Shown: positions 43,468 through 52,439, counted from the stretch's first letter. The stretch: 64,000 bases of DNA from HK1 sp965204915 (GCA_965204915.1 OZ242023.1:3472001-3536000), one strand, 5' to 3'. The notes: generated from the letters alone by a model not told the origin. Translations and numbers: made by a program.

Positions 43468-44346
43468 TCAGTGGGTCCGGCGCACCGGGAACAGCCCGTG
43501 CGGCCGCACCAGCAGGACCACGGCCATCAGCGCGTAGATCGTGACCCGGGCGAGCTCCGGGGCGACGACCTGGCCGTAGGTGTCGACCATGCCGATGACC
43601 AGCGAGCCGATCACCGCCCCCTTCAGGCTCCCGGGGCCACCGACCACCACCACGATCAGGGTGAGGATGAGGATGGACATGTCCATCCCCGGAAAGATCG
43701 AGAACACCGGCGCCGACACCACCCCCGCGAGCCCCGCGAGCCAGCACCCGAGGCAGAACACGAGGAAGAACGCGCGCTCGACGTCGATGCCCAACGCCGC
43801 GACCATGGTCCGGTCGTCCACCCCGGCCCGGACGACGGCCCCGAGCCGGGTGCGCTCCAGCCCGACGTAGAGGGCGGCGAGCACCGCGAGGCCGATCCCG
43901 ATGATGAACAGCCGGTACGCCGGATAGACCTCGCCGAGGACGTGCACGCGGCCCGCCAGCGCCTCCGGGATCGGGATGGTGTGGGGCAGCACGCCCCAGA
44001 TCATGCGAACCGCGTCGAAGCCGACGAAGATGAGCCCGAAGGTCACCAGCACCTGGCGCATCGGGCTCTGGCGCTGCATGTGCCGGAGCAGCACCGCGTA
44101 GAACACCGCGCCGACGAGCGCCACCCCCAGCGGGGCGAGCGCGAGCGCGACCCAGAACGAATCGAACCACCGCACCGTGGACAGCGCGAGGTAGGCGCCC
44201 ACCATGTAGAGCGTCCCATGCGCGAGGTTGATGAAGTTCATCATCCCGAACACCACGGACAGCCCGATCGAGAGCAGGAACAGCAGCATCGAGAGCTGCA
44301 GCCCGTTCAGGGTCTGGACGATCAGGAATCCGGGTTCGAGCAGCAT
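43468..44346 (-). CDS. livH: Branched-chain amino-acid-type ABC transporter permease LivH
   Basis: 292 residues from ATG 44346 (MLLEPGFLIVQTLNG); the longer frame upstream is Arg-rich and belongs to the hsdR tail region. Family motifs: LLFLLSIGLSVVFGMMNFINLAHGTLYMVGAY near residue 25 and VRAGVDDRTMVAALGIDVERAF near 190, then VVVGGPGSLKGAVIGSL. Its start lies inside the 3' end of hsdR (25-base overlap), so the liv operon has no visible promoter of its own and may be read through from hsdR. This overlap looks secondary, created by extension of the hsdR tail. Confidence 0.9.
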   Translation of the reverse strand: MLLEPGFLIVQTLNGLQLSMLLFLLSIGLSVVFGMMNFINLAHGTLYMVGAYLALSTVRWFDSFWVALALAPLGVALVGAVFYAVLLRHMQRQSPMRQVLVTFGLIFVGFDAVRMIWGVLPHTIPIPEALAGRVHVLGEVYPAYRLFIIGIGLAVLAALYVGLERTRLGAVVRAGVDDRTMVAALGIDVERAFFLVFCLGCWLAGLAGVVSAPVFSIFPGMDMSILILTLIVVVVGGPGSLKGAVIGSLVIGMVDTYGQVVAPELARVTIYALMAVVLLVRPHGLFPVRRTH

Positions 44347-46616
44347 GGCGCGGGCCGGGCCGGCCGGGCCGGCGGGAAAGAGGACCTTCCGTGGCCGGCG
44401 CCTGCCCGGCCGGCCGCCACGTCGGAACCGCCTTCGCGACGCCGAGGCCCGGCGCCTGCCCGGCCGGACGCCACGTCGGAACCGCCCTCGTGCCGCCAAG
44501 GCCCGGCGCCTTCCCGACCGCTGAACACCGCCGCGTTGACGCTCGCGATCAGGCGCTCCAGCGCCGCCGGGCCGCCGAACACCCGGGCGGCCTGGTCGTA
44601 GCCGCCGAGACCGGCGAAGGGGTGGGCGTCGAAGTCGTAGTCCTCGAAGCGGTCCATCGTCATCGCGTCCGCCCGGATGCGGTTGCCGATGAGGCCGGCC
44701 CAGCGCGCCTGCTCGGCGTCGAACGCCTGTGCGCCGCGCCAGGCCTCGACGTGCAATCCGAGCTCCGCCGCCCGGGCCTCGTGCGCCTCCGTGCGCACGA
44801 TCCTGCCGTCCTCGTCGAGGGTCACCCAGTCGCGGCTCGCCGGGTCGATGTGGTCGTCCACGTCCAGGGTCAGCAACGTGCGCGGCGTGGCGGGTCCGTA
44901 GGGCGGACGTCGCGGCTCCGCGACGACCCCGCCGGTGATCTCCCCGTCGTCGTCCCCGTGGAAATCGCTCACCCCCACGAAGTCGAAGATCGTGAACCCG
45001 GTCTTGCGGATGTGCGGCGCCTTGCGCGTGCCACGCCCGCGCATCTGCCGGTAGAGGATGGCGCTTTCGGTGAAGCGCGCCATCACCAGGTTGACGACCT
45101 CCGGGCAGTCGAAGCCGGTGTCGAGCATGTTCACGCTGACCAGGATCTGCGGGAGCTCCTCCTCCTTGAAGCGCCTGATGACGGCGCTGGCGTCCGGGGA
45201 GGGGCCGCCGCCCACGTCGCTGACGACGAAATCGGCGTAGCGCGTCGCAGGATGCGGCTTCAGGTCCGCGAAATGGTCGTCGAACATCGTCGCCAGCGTC
45301 TCGGCATGGCGGCGGGTCACCGCGAAGACGATGGTCTTGCCGCGGCTCGGGAAGCGGCGGACGCAGTCCCGGCCGGTGAAGCCGCTGTCGAGCACCTCGC
45401 GGAATTCGCGCACGACGGCGCGGTTGCGCTCCGGGATCGTGAATCTCCGCTCCAGCGCCCTGGGGTCCACGACGATGCGGCCGGCCGCCCCGAACAGCTC
45501 ATCGAGCTCCGTCCGCGTGGCTTCGTCCATCGAAGACCAGTCGAGCTCGTCGCGCCCGACCTCGAAGCCGCCCTCGGCCGCGGTCTTCACGGTCATCGCC
45601 CGGTAGATGCGGTAGGGCGCCAGCCAGCCTTCGGCGATCGCCTGCGGCAACCCGTAGCGGAAGGTCGGTGCGTCGAGCTCGAAGAAGCGCAGCGTGTCGC
45701 GCACGAAGCGCCCGTCCTCGGGGTCGGGCGGCTCGCCGGCGCCCGCGGTGCAGGGCGTCGCGGTCAGGCCCAACTGGATGCCGTCGAAATGCCGCAACAC
45801 GCCGCTCCATTTGCCGTAGATCGAGCGGTGGCATTCGTCGGTGATCACCAGGTCGAAATAGCCGGAGGAGAGCGCGCGGTACTCGGCGATCATGGTCTGC
45901 AAGGTGGCGATGGTGATGCGCTTGGCGCGGTCGAAGCCGCGGCCCGGGCGCAGCACGTGGCAGGGGTAGTCGCGGAGATGGTCGGTGAAGGCGTCCTCGG
46001 CCTGGGCGGCCAGCGCGATCCGGTCCACCAGGAAGAGGACGCGGGTGACCGCACCGGCCTCGAACAGGCGCTTGACGAAGGCCGCCGCGGTGCGGGTCTT
46101 GCCGGTCCCCGTCGCCATCTCCACCAGGAGCTTGCGCCGCCCCCGCGCCACCTGCGCCGAGAGCGCTTCGATGCAGTCGATCTGGTAGCCGCGGTCCGCG
46201 ATCCTGCGGTCGATCGGGACGTCGGCCGGCTCGCGCCGTACCGCTCGCGCGGCGATCCGGCGTTCCAGATCGTCCTGGGAATAGAAGGTCGCGATCTCGC
46301 GGGCGTGGGCGTCCCGGTCGCGGTCCAGGAAGCGCACCTCCTCGCCGTTCGAGAGGAAGACGAAGGGGACGTCGAGCAGGGCCGCGTAGTGGATGCCCTG
46401 GTCCTGCGCGGCGAGCGGCCGGGCGCTCGCGCGCTTGGCCTCGACGACGGCCATGGGCCGCCCGGCGCGGCTGCAAAGCACGTAGTCGGCGCGCGAGCCG
46501 TCCGGCAGCGCATGTTCGAACAGAACGCCCACGCCGTCGGTCAGATCCCATCCGGCGTCCGCGAGCAGGGTGTCGATCCTGACGCGGGAGAATGCCTCGG
46601 TGGGGCCGGTGGTCAT
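44322..46616 (-). CDS. hsdR: Type I restriction enzyme R subunit (HsdR-like helicase-nuclease)
   Basis: 764 residues from ATG 46616 (MTTGPTEAFSRVRIDTLLADAGW). N-terminal PD-(D/E)xK nuclease: DGSRADYVL and MAVVEAKRASARPL near residue 60. SF2 motor: motif I LLVEMATGTGKTRTAA near 160, motif II LVITDECHRSIYG near 240, motif III LGLTATP, and motifs V-VI near 470-505 (VNMLDTGFDCPEVVNLV; YRQMRGRGTRKA). The C-terminus ends in an Arg/Gly-rich tail with 18-residue repeats that has no family counterpart. It is the only complete hsdR here and lies 7.4 kb from hsdS, with unrelated genes between. Confidence 0.9.
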   Translation of the reverse strand: MTTGPTEAFSRVRIDTLLADAGWDLTDGVGVLFEHALPDGSRADYVLCSRAGRPMAVVEAKRASARPLAAQDQGIHYAALLDVPFVFLSNGEEVRFLDRDRDAHAREIATFYSQDDLERRIAARAVRREPADVPIDRRIADRGYQIDCIEALSAQVARGRRKLLVEMATGTGKTRTAAAFVKRLFEAGAVTRVLFLVDRIALAAQAEDAFTDHLRDYPCHVLRPGRGFDRAKRITIATLQTMIAEYRALSSGYFDLVITDECHRSIYGKWSGVLRHFDGIQLGLTATPCTAGAGEPPDPEDGRFVRDTLRFFELDAPTFRYGLPQAIAEGWLAPYRIYRAMTVKTAAEGGFEVGRDELDWSSMDEATRTELDELFGAAGRIVVDPRALERRFTIPERNRAVVREFREVLDSGFTGRDCVRRFPSRGKTIVFAVTRRHAETLATMFDDHFADLKPHPATRYADFVVSDVGGGPSPDASAVIRRFKEEELPQILVSVNMLDTGFDCPEVVNLVMARFTESAILYRQMRGRGTRKAPHIRKTGFTIFDFVGVSDFHGDDDGEITGGVVAEPRRPPYGPATPRTLLTLDVDDHIDPASRDWVTLDEDGRIVRTEAHEARAAELGLHVEAWRGAQAFDAEQARWAGLIGNRIRADAMTMDRFEDYDFDAHPFAGLGGYDQAARVFGGPAALERLIASVNAAVFSGREGAGPWRHEGGSDVASGRAGAGPRRREGGSDVAAGRAGAGHGRSSFPPARPARPAPCCSNPDS
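44392..44520. repeat. Tandem 54-bp repeats in the hsdR 3' tail
   Basis: Two full and one partial 54-base unit (starts at about 44392, 44446 and 44500) encode, on the minus strand, 18-residue units such as GRAGAGPRRREGGSDVAA. They form the C-terminal tail of HsdR just before livH. The frame is preserved. Confidence 0.85.
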
Positions 46617-46677
46617 CGGTCGGCTACGTCCGGGTCCGATCTTTGACGGGAGGGTTTCAGGCGTCCGTCGTGCATTA

Positions 46678-46779
46678 TCCGGGTGTCCATACCGGGCCGT
46701 CAGACTCGGCACGGGCGCTGGATCTGCCCGCTCCTTTCGGTCCGACGAGGATGATGAGCTGCCAGGGTGGCGCCAGCCG
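46678..46779 (-). pseudogene. N-terminal fragment of a zeta-like/AAA_33 kinase toxin
   Basis: Immediately after the stop of the small upstream gene, the minus strand reads RLAPPWQLIILVGPKGAGRS before a TAA about 30 codons in. WQLIILVGPKGAGRSS is a Walker A of the zeta-toxin/AAA_33 type (usual GxxGAGKST), with the catalytic Lys replaced by Arg. Nothing of the remaining protein follows; the hsdR start is 62 bases beyond. It looks like the cut-off second gene of a pair. Confidence 0.6.
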
Positions 46780-47025
46780 CTAACCGCGGAACTTGAGGTC
46801 TTCCCACGTCAGCGGCCGGCCTTTCGGGACCGGGCGGAAGTGGCCTTCGGGGCCTTCCAGGAACGCCTTCCCATCGCGCCCGACGACCACCGCTTCGCCC
46901 CGTGCGAACTTCTCCGCCCGGAACCGCTCGCCCCACGCCTCAAGCGCGATGGCTACGGACACCGCTTCCCGTAGCGCCTCGTCGCCGCCCACGTCGATAT
47001 CGTATTCGTTCAGATCGATGTTCAT
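46780..47025 (-). CDS. Small protein of unknown function, probable antitoxin partner of a lost zeta-like toxin
   Basis: 81 residues from ATG 47025 (MNIDLNEYDIDVGGDEALRE); ATG 47052 is possible. It is acidic at the start and has a compact ending VVVGRDGKAFLEGPEGHFRP. I do not recognise a named family. Its position directly before a Walker A fragment of a zeta-like kinase suggests a two-gene toxin-antitoxin unit whose toxin is broken. The inference rests on gene order. Confidence 0.55.
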   Translation of the reverse strand: MNIDLNEYDIDVGGDEALREAVSVAIALEAWGERFRAEKFARGEAVVVGRDGKAFLEGPEGHFRPVPKGRPLTWEDLKFRG

Positions 47026-47211
47026 GTGACTCGCATTGTCTCGCATGGTCACCCGAACGCAAACGCCAAATTACCGGCATGGGCGGGGGTGTACGCGGCA
47101 GGCCGAATCAGCCTTTGCGCTCGGGACCTCCGGCCGCGGTGGCCGCCGCCCAGACGCCGTTACAAAACGCGCGCTGCATCAGCCTCCATCATGGCGTCCC
47201 GGCATCCGGTC

Positions 47212-48294
47212 TCAGGCAGGGCCGCTCTCTGGTGGCTCCCGCATCCGGCGGTCCAGCTCTCGAACCGGGATCCCCAGCAACTCGGCAGCCTTCGGCTCGG
47301 AGATTGCCCCCTCCGCCAGGGCGCGCAGACACAGCCGCTCGAATCGCCGGGGCTTCTCACCCTCCCGGATCGCGAGAGGTTCCTCACAGGGCGGGTCACG
47401 CCAACCGCGGCGCTTGAATTCGTCGAACAAGCGCCGGAAGAGGGGCTGGCTGAATATGCCCAGATCCTTGCAGCGCCAGGTGAGGGCTTGCACACTGACC
47501 CCGAACAACAGCTTGAGCTTGAAGAGCTCGTCCCATCCGACCGACGTGCGGCGCTTGCCGACCTCGGACCAAAGCGCCTCGGCCGGCATGAGAAACGCGC
47601 CGGCGAAACGATGCGCCGCCTTCTCGCCGTCCACTTTCCTGCCGATGGCGTCCAGAACCATGTGGCCGAGCTCATGCGCTATCGTGAAGCGCTGCCGCTC
47701 ACCCCAGTGGGCGCCGTTCACGACGATGACGGGTACGGCGTTTCCGCGCGCACGGCGGACCCGCGCCGTCAGGCCGTCAATGCTCTCAGCGAGGGTGACG
47801 GACAGCACCTTCACCCCGCGCCCTTCCAGGATTTCCACCAGATCGGGGATCGGATCGATCCCCAGGCCCCAATGGCTCCGTAGCGCGCGGGCTCCCCGGT
47901 CCGCTTCCGCAACGTCGTTGACGACCGGAAAGGGCGCCTCGCGGGGCTTGTCCCACTCCACGCTGGGCAGGCAGAGCAGCTCCTCGACCATGAGATAGCC
48001 TTCCAGCATGCGCAGCACCTGCGCTTCGACCTGGGCCACCTCCCGCTTGCTCGCGACCGTCTTTTTCCTGAAGTCGACGTCCTCCAGCACCATTTCCCGA
48101 TCGCCGACCAGGTAATCCACGGAAACGCCGAGCGCGTCGGCCAGCGCGATCAGCACCCCGGAGCCCGGCATCGACTCGCCTCGCTCGTACTTGCCGATCG
48201 CCTGTGCCGTGACGCGATTTCCAATCGCGGCCTCCAACCCCCTGAGTGACAACCCGGCTGCGGCGCGGGCAATCTTCAGTCGTTGTCCGATCAT
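47212..48294 (-). CDS. XRE-family regulator with ImmA/IrrE metallopeptidase domain
   Basis: 360 residues. An N-terminal helix-turn-helix (RLKIARAAAGLSLRGLEAAIG; AQAIGKYERGESMPGSGVL) spans residues 4-65. The ImmA/IrrE domain carries the zinc motif FTIAHELGHMVLD near residue 200 and RFAGAFLMPAEAL. Such proteins bind a promoter and are proteolytic relief switches for mobile-element or stress genes, for example in ICEBs1 and Deinococcus. The gene is divergent from the GHKL operon across a 155-base AT-rich region, so it may control that operon as well as itself. GC content is moderately below the surroundings at the start end. Confidence 0.9.
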   Translation of the reverse strand: MIGQRLKIARAAAGLSLRGLEAAIGNRVTAQAIGKYERGESMPGSGVLIALADALGVSVDYLVGDREMVLEDVDFRKKTVASKREVAQVEAQVLRMLEGYLMVEELLCLPSVEWDKPREAPFPVVNDVAEADRGARALRSHWGLGIDPIPDLVEILEGRGVKVLSVTLAESIDGLTARVRRARGNAVPVIVVNGAHWGERQRFTIAHELGHMVLDAIGRKVDGEKAAHRFAGAFLMPAEALWSEVGKRRTSVGWDELFKLKLLFGVSVQALTWRCKDLGIFSQPLFRRLFDEFKRRGWRDPPCEEPLAIREGEKPRRFERLCLRALAEGAISEPKAAELLGIPVRELDRRMREPPESGPA

Positions 48295-48449
48295 CCACCA
48301 TCTCCGCTTGATACAGAATTTCCAGTTGTTTATTCATAATAGCTGTTTGTAAACCATTGGTTCCACCTTGCCAGCCACCCCGTGAAGGAGAAAATGCAGA
48401 GTGAAACAAGGCAGATGAAACACGACACAGGCGGGCAACATCGCTTATC
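48295..48449. promoter_or_regulatory. Divergent AT-rich control region between the XRE-ImmA gene and the GHKL operon
   Basis: The 155 bases are clearly AT-richer than the flanks, with runs such as TTTATTCATAATAGCTGTTTGTAAACC. Both neighbouring genes point outwards, so two promoters should lie here. I could not fix a convincing -35/-10 pair for either direction. Candidate -10 boxes are TATTAT on the minus strand (about 48345-48350) and weaker sites on the plus strand. Confidence 0.4.
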
Positions 48450-50636
48450 GTGCGTTTTCCGCACCATCCCGGCCAGCGGTACACGGAGGACAGCCCCTTG
48501 GGCAACGGCATCCTGAGGGAAACGAGCCAGCCGTTCCGGCCGAGGGCCAGAGTGCTGCAGCTTCTCGGTGACGAGCTGATCGGCAGTGCCCGGCTGGCCG
48601 TCTTCGAGCTGGTCAAGAACGCGTACGATGCGGACGCGAACGAAGTCGTCGTCCGACTCGGTCTCGCCTCGGCGCGAGAGCCCTCCATCACCGTGACCGA
48701 CGACGGCGAGGGCATGACGCTGGACGTACTCCGGTCGGTGTGGCTGGTGCCGGGGGATGATCATCGCCAGAGGCAGCGGCTGTCGGATCGAAGGACCCCC
48801 AGGCATCGGCGTCTTCCGCTCGGGGAAAAGGGACTTGGCCGCTTTGCCGTCCACAAGCTCGGGAATCTCATCACCCTCGTGACACGCGCTCGGGACTCGG
48901 ACGAGTGCGTCGTCAAGATCGACTGGAACGAACTGATCGCCAAGCCATATCTCGACGAAGCTCCTGTCACGATCAGGGTTCGCCGCCCCCGGGTGTTCGA
49001 TGGGGAGAAGACCGGGACCCGGATCAGGATCCGGCAGTTGCGCACGACCGACTGGTCGCGGGGTGAGGTTCGGCGGCTGCACAACCAGATCACGTCCATC
49101 TGCTCGCCGTTCGAAGAGCCGAGCGGATTCCAGGCCACGTTGCGCGTCCCCGGCCGCGAGCACTGGATCGAAGACCTCCCGGACGTGTCCGAGATCCTCG
49201 ACCGCGCCATCTGGAAGTTCTCGTTCCGTATCGACAACGGCAGGTTCGACTGGACTTATGAGTTCCGCCAGGTTCCGGGGTTCAAGCTCGACGGTCGAAA
49301 GGTCGAGAAATCCGGAGATCGCCTGAAGCTCCCCTCGCGATCCGGCGACGATCGGATGGAAAAGAAAGTCGTGGCCGACGAGAGCCATTTCGATGGCATC
49401 GGACCCGTCACCGGGGAATTCTACGTGTACGACCGGGATCGGGAGGTTCGCCAGCGGATGCCGAACATCCGGCTGCTGGAAAGCTACCTCGACGAGACGG
49501 GAGGCGTGCGGGTCTATCGGGACGGCATCCGGGTGTACAACTACGGCGAGTTCGGCGACGACTGGCTCGGCCTCGATCTTCGCCGCGTGAACGTGCCGAC
49601 GCGCCGGATCAGCCGCAACATCATTCTGGGGGCGGTCCACCTCTCCCTGAAGGAATCGACCGGCTTGGTCGAGAAGACCAACCGGGAAGGGTTCGTGGAG
49701 AACGAATCCTGCCTTCGACTGCGCCGTATCGTCCTCGGCGCTCTGGGCACCCTGGAAGCGGAGCGTCAAATCGACAAGGAACGCATCCGGAGGCTGGCCG
49801 GAAAATCCGATGACCCGACGGCCACCCGAATCGAGGCTCCGATCCGGGAGTTGAGGCGCGAGATCGAACGGCAAGGTGGCCGAGAGAAATTCGACGCTTA
49901 TCTGGCTAGGATCGAAGATCATTACCAGAACATGCAGGACACGCTCCTGTCCGCGGGCCTGTCTGGTCTGAACTTGGCCGTCGCGTTCCATGAAGTGGAG
50001 CGGGGCGTGCGGGCACTCCACCATGCCATCTCCAAACGCGTGGATATGAAGGGCGCAGCCCGGCAAGCGCAGGATCTCCTTCAGTTGCTCGAAGGCTTCA
50101 TGGCACTGCTCAGGCGGGGCAGCAAGAAGAATCATAGCGGGCGGGAACTAGTGGGCGCTGCGCATCGAAACATCATGCTCCGTCTCCGGCATCATCACGT
50201 CAAGTTCGTCTGTCCGTTGCTTGAGGAAGACGAGCCAGGCTTCTATTCCAGGTTTTCGTTCGGTCTCGTCCTGGGAGCGCTGACCAATCTCGCGGACAAT
50301 GCCTTCTACTGGCTTCGGGTCAGATGGCCGGACGTTTCCATGCAGGGAGGCGGCCCGGAACGAAAGCTCTACATCGATCTCTCGCATGACTTCGAGGCAG
50401 GGCCGGCCATCGTGGTTGCGGACAATGGCCCCGGCTTTCAGGGAGACGACCCCGGACATCTCGTTCGGCCTTTTTTCACGCGCAAGCCGGAAGGCATGGG
50501 TCTTGGCCTGTACTATGCGAACTTGGCGATGGAGCTGAACGGCGGCCAACTCGCGTTCCCCCAACCGGGAGAGGTCGAGATCCCCGACGGGCTCGACGGC
50601 GCGGCCGTCGCCCTGGTTTTCAAGGAGGCTCGGTAA
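48450..50636 (+). CDS. GHKL protein with two ATPase domains (HSP90-like N-terminal, histidine-kinase-like C-terminal)
   Basis: 728 residues from GTG 48450; TTG 48498, with GGAGG 8 bases upstream, is an equally good start. The N-terminal GHKL ATPase has LAVFELVKNAYDADA near residue 50 (N box), VTDDGEGM near 78 (G1) and LGEKGLGRFAVHKLG near 125 (G2). A middle region (RQMPNI...; helical LEAERQIDKERIRRLAGK) precedes a second HATPase domain with GALTNLADNAFYWL near 610, IVVADNGPGFQ near 655 and GMGLGLYYANLAMELNG near 690. The likely phospho-acceptor region is LAVAFHEVERGVRAL (His), where sensor kinases keep the H box. It starts the operon with the receiver-like, PIN and membrane-protein genes. Probably a signal sensor; the ligand is unknown. 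Confidence 0.82.
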   Translation: MRFPHHPGQRYTEDSPLGNGILRETSQPFRPRARVLQLLGDELIGSARLAVFELVKNAYDADANEVVVRLGLASAREPSITVTDDGEGMTLDVLRSVWLVPGDDHRQRQRLSDRRTPRHRRLPLGEKGLGRFAVHKLGNLITLVTRARDSDECVVKIDWNELIAKPYLDEAPVTIRVRRPRVFDGEKTGTRIRIRQLRTTDWSRGEVRRLHNQITSICSPFEEPSGFQATLRVPGREHWIEDLPDVSEILDRAIWKFSFRIDNGRFDWTYEFRQVPGFKLDGRKVEKSGDRLKLPSRSGDDRMEKKVVADESHFDGIGPVTGEFYVYDRDREVRQRMPNIRLLESYLDETGGVRVYRDGIRVYNYGEFGDDWLGLDLRRVNVPTRRISRNIILGAVHLSLKESTGLVEKTNREGFVENESCLRLRRIVLGALGTLEAERQIDKERIRRLAGKSDDPTATRIEAPIRELRREIERQGGREKFDAYLARIEDHYQNMQDTLLSAGLSGLNLAVAFHEVERGVRALHHAISKRVDMKGAARQAQDLLQLLEGFMALLRRGSKKNHSGRELVGAAHRNIMLRLRHHHVKFVCPLLEEDEPGFYSRFSFGLVLGALTNLADNAFYWLRVRWPDVSMQGGGPERKLYIDLSHDFEAGPAIVVADNGPGFQGDDPGHLVRPFFTRKPEGMGLGLYYANLAMELNGGQLAFPQPGEVEIPDGLDGAAVALVFKEAR

Positions 50637-51220
50637 TGTCCAGTTCCGTGAGGGTCATAGCGATCGACGACGATCCCAGGCACCTCGACAGCTTGATCGA
50701 AGGGCTGGGCGGACACGATACGAATCTGCTCCGGATCCACTTTACCGGTGAGGGGCTGGACGTTCCCGCATGTCCACACGTGCGGGCCATCTTCTCGGAC
50801 CTTCGCCTCCTCGGTGGCGCCATGTCCGACCCCACCGGGGATTTCGCGGTGATCGGCAGTCTCCTGGAGGACGTGATCAAGCCGGTCGATCCCTATCTGA
50901 TGCTGCTGTGGACGCGGTACCCGGATCATGCCTCCGCCCTCGGGACGTTTCTGGACCGGCTTCGGAACGTAGCCAAGCCGGTCGCCGTCCTGCCGTTGCC
51001 GAAGGCCGAACATCTCGACGACAGTGGCGCTGCCGGGAACCGGACGGCATTGGCCGACGAGATCAACGCCGCGGTCGGGGGATGGCTCGGTTCGGAGGGT
51101 GCTCTCGGTCTGCGGGGTGGATGGGGGCCGATCGACGATCATGAGGTAGACGCGCTGATCGAGACGATTTACGCGGCTCGACGACACGACACCGGCCGCC
51201 CTGTGGAGCTCGAAGACTGA
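50636..51220 (+). CDS. Divergent response-regulator receiver-like protein
   Basis: 194 residues; its ATG overlaps the kinase stop (TAATG). Receiver features: acidic pair VIAIDDDPRHLD at the N-terminus, the phospho-acceptor position AIFSDLRLLGG near residue 60, LLWTRYPDH (Thr position) near 97, and a Lys near 118 (AKPVAVLPLPK). The loop between the phosphorylation site and the Thr is longer than usual (VIGSLLEDVIKPVDPY). No DNA-binding domain follows; the C-terminal part is a short helical tail. It is expected to be the partner of the GHKL protein, passing the signal by protein contact rather than by transcription. Confidence 0.75.
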   Translation: MSSSVRVIAIDDDPRHLDSLIEGLGGHDTNLLRIHFTGEGLDVPACPHVRAIFSDLRLLGGAMSDPTGDFAVIGSLLEDVIKPVDPYLMLLWTRYPDHASALGTFLDRLRNVAKPVAVLPLPKAEHLDDSGAAGNRTALADEINAAVGGWLGSEGALGLRGGWGPIDDHEVDALIETIYAARRHDTGRPVELED

Positions 51221-51618
51221 TGTACCTTTTCGATACCGATGTTCTCAGCAACCTGATGAAGCAATCGCCTTCCCATGATCTGCTGAAGAGGATGGGTTCG
51301 GTGCCGGTCGGGGACCAGTTCACCTCCAGTATTACGTTGGGAGAGCTGGTGTACGGAGCACGAAGGAGGGGATCGGGGAGCCTGATGGAGAAGATCGAAG
51401 AACGTGTCGCGGCGAAGCTGCCGATACTTCCGTTCGATGCGGATGCAGCCAGACGATACGGCGAGATCCGGGCCGATCTTGAGCGTCAAGGGACTCCGAT
51501 CGGAGATGCCGACGTCAGAATAGCCGCGATTGCATTTGCCCGAAACCTGATCGTGGTTACTGGAAATGTCAGACATTTCCGGAAAGTTCCGCACTTGCCC
51601 GTGGAGAACTGGCTGTGA
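51220..51618 (+). CDS. VapC-like PIN-domain nuclease in the GHKL operon
   Basis: 132 residues; the start overlaps the previous stop (TGATG). PIN acidic residues are all present: YLFDTDVLSNLM (first Asp), ITLGELVYGARRR (Glu), IGDADVRIAAIA (Asp) and VVTGNVRHF (last position Asn). It would be an RNase. No antitoxin gene lies next to it, which is unusual for VapC; the receiver-like protein upstream is the only candidate partner. This makes it a candidate effector controlled by the signalling pair, but a toxin whose antitoxin was lost is also possible. Confidence 0.82.
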   Translation: MYLFDTDVLSNLMKQSPSHDLLKRMGSVPVGDQFTSSITLGELVYGARRRGSGSLMEKIEERVAAKLPILPFDADAARRYGEIRADLERQGTPIGDADVRIAAIAFARNLIVVTGNVRHFRKVPHLPVENWL

Positions 51619-51650
51619 GAGCCGATGCACAAACGAGGAAGAGAAAAAGA

Positions 51651-52439
51651 ATGGACAAAGTAATACAAGTGATAAACATCCTGGAACAGCACGCCGACGC
51701 GACGGTAGCGGGCAGTACCGTGGCCATGGCGATCAGTGCGATGTTGACGCTGATGGCAACAGTGGCCATCGTCGCCGCGGCGCGGAGCACGGCTCGGGGA
51801 ACGAAACAATTGGCAAAGATCGCGGAGCGGGAAGAAGAGGCGAGAAAGACACCCGATGTCGTCGTGTGGCTGAAACCGGAATTCGGCGGAACAATCCCTC
51901 TGTTGAACATCGTAGTCGGCAACGTCGGCACAGGAGTCGCGAGGGATGTGAGATGGTGGTTTCAGAACGTTGATCGAGAAGATTGGAAGGTGCGTGAAAT
52001 CATGATGATCTGGCCTGATGGACCGGAGACAGCGCCGTCAATCGATGTGCTGATGCCGGGAGAAAAGTTCGAGATGACGATGGGAGGACCAAGCCTGGTA
52101 GTGCCTGACAGGAGGCTGTACCCGCACGTAAAAACGGAGACGCCGATGAAGCCATTCGACGTCGAGGTTCGATTTCGGAACATGGCCGGAGAGGACATGG
52201 GGATGCGGACGTATACCTGCGAAGTACAGAAACTGCGAAATACAGGAGGGCGTGCGACACACCCGCTGCACCGGATCGCTGATGCTTTGGAGAAGGCGAC
52301 AGGCGGACCGAAATACTTCGGAGAATCTCCGGGGATAGGGCAGCCGGCAAGCGAAGCAGACGAGATCAGGCACGAGGAAAGAAGCAATACAGACCCATCG
52401 ATCCAAGAAGAGGGAGAGCGTGCGCAACGCACTGCATAA
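51651..52439 (+). CDS. Membrane-anchored protein, possible effector of the GHKL operon
   Basis: 262 residues from ATG 51651, preceded by the strong site GAGGAAGAG; GTG 51615, which overlaps the PIN stop, would add 12 residues. A single helix-like hydrophobic region (about residues 20-50: TVAGSTVAMAISAMLTLMAT, then VAIVAAARS) is followed by a charged coiled part (LAKIAEREEEARK) and a soluble domain with beta-like segments (DVVVWLKPEFGG; NIVVGNVGTGVARDVRWWF; PFDVEVRFRNMAG). I do not recognise a family. Base composition is AT-richer than the kinase gene. It could sense or act at the inner membrane. Confidence 0.65.
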   Translation: MDKVIQVINILEQHADATVAGSTVAMAISAMLTLMATVAIVAAARSTARGTKQLAKIAEREEEARKTPDVVVWLKPEFGGTIPLLNIVVGNVGTGVARDVRWWFQNVDREDWKVREIMMIWPDGPETAPSIDVLMPGEKFEMTMGGPSLVVPDRRLYPHVKTETPMKPFDVEVRFRNMAGEDMGMRTYTCEVQKLRNTGGRATHPLHRIADALEKATGGPKYFGESPGIGQPASEADEIRHEERSNTDPSIQEEGERAQRTA

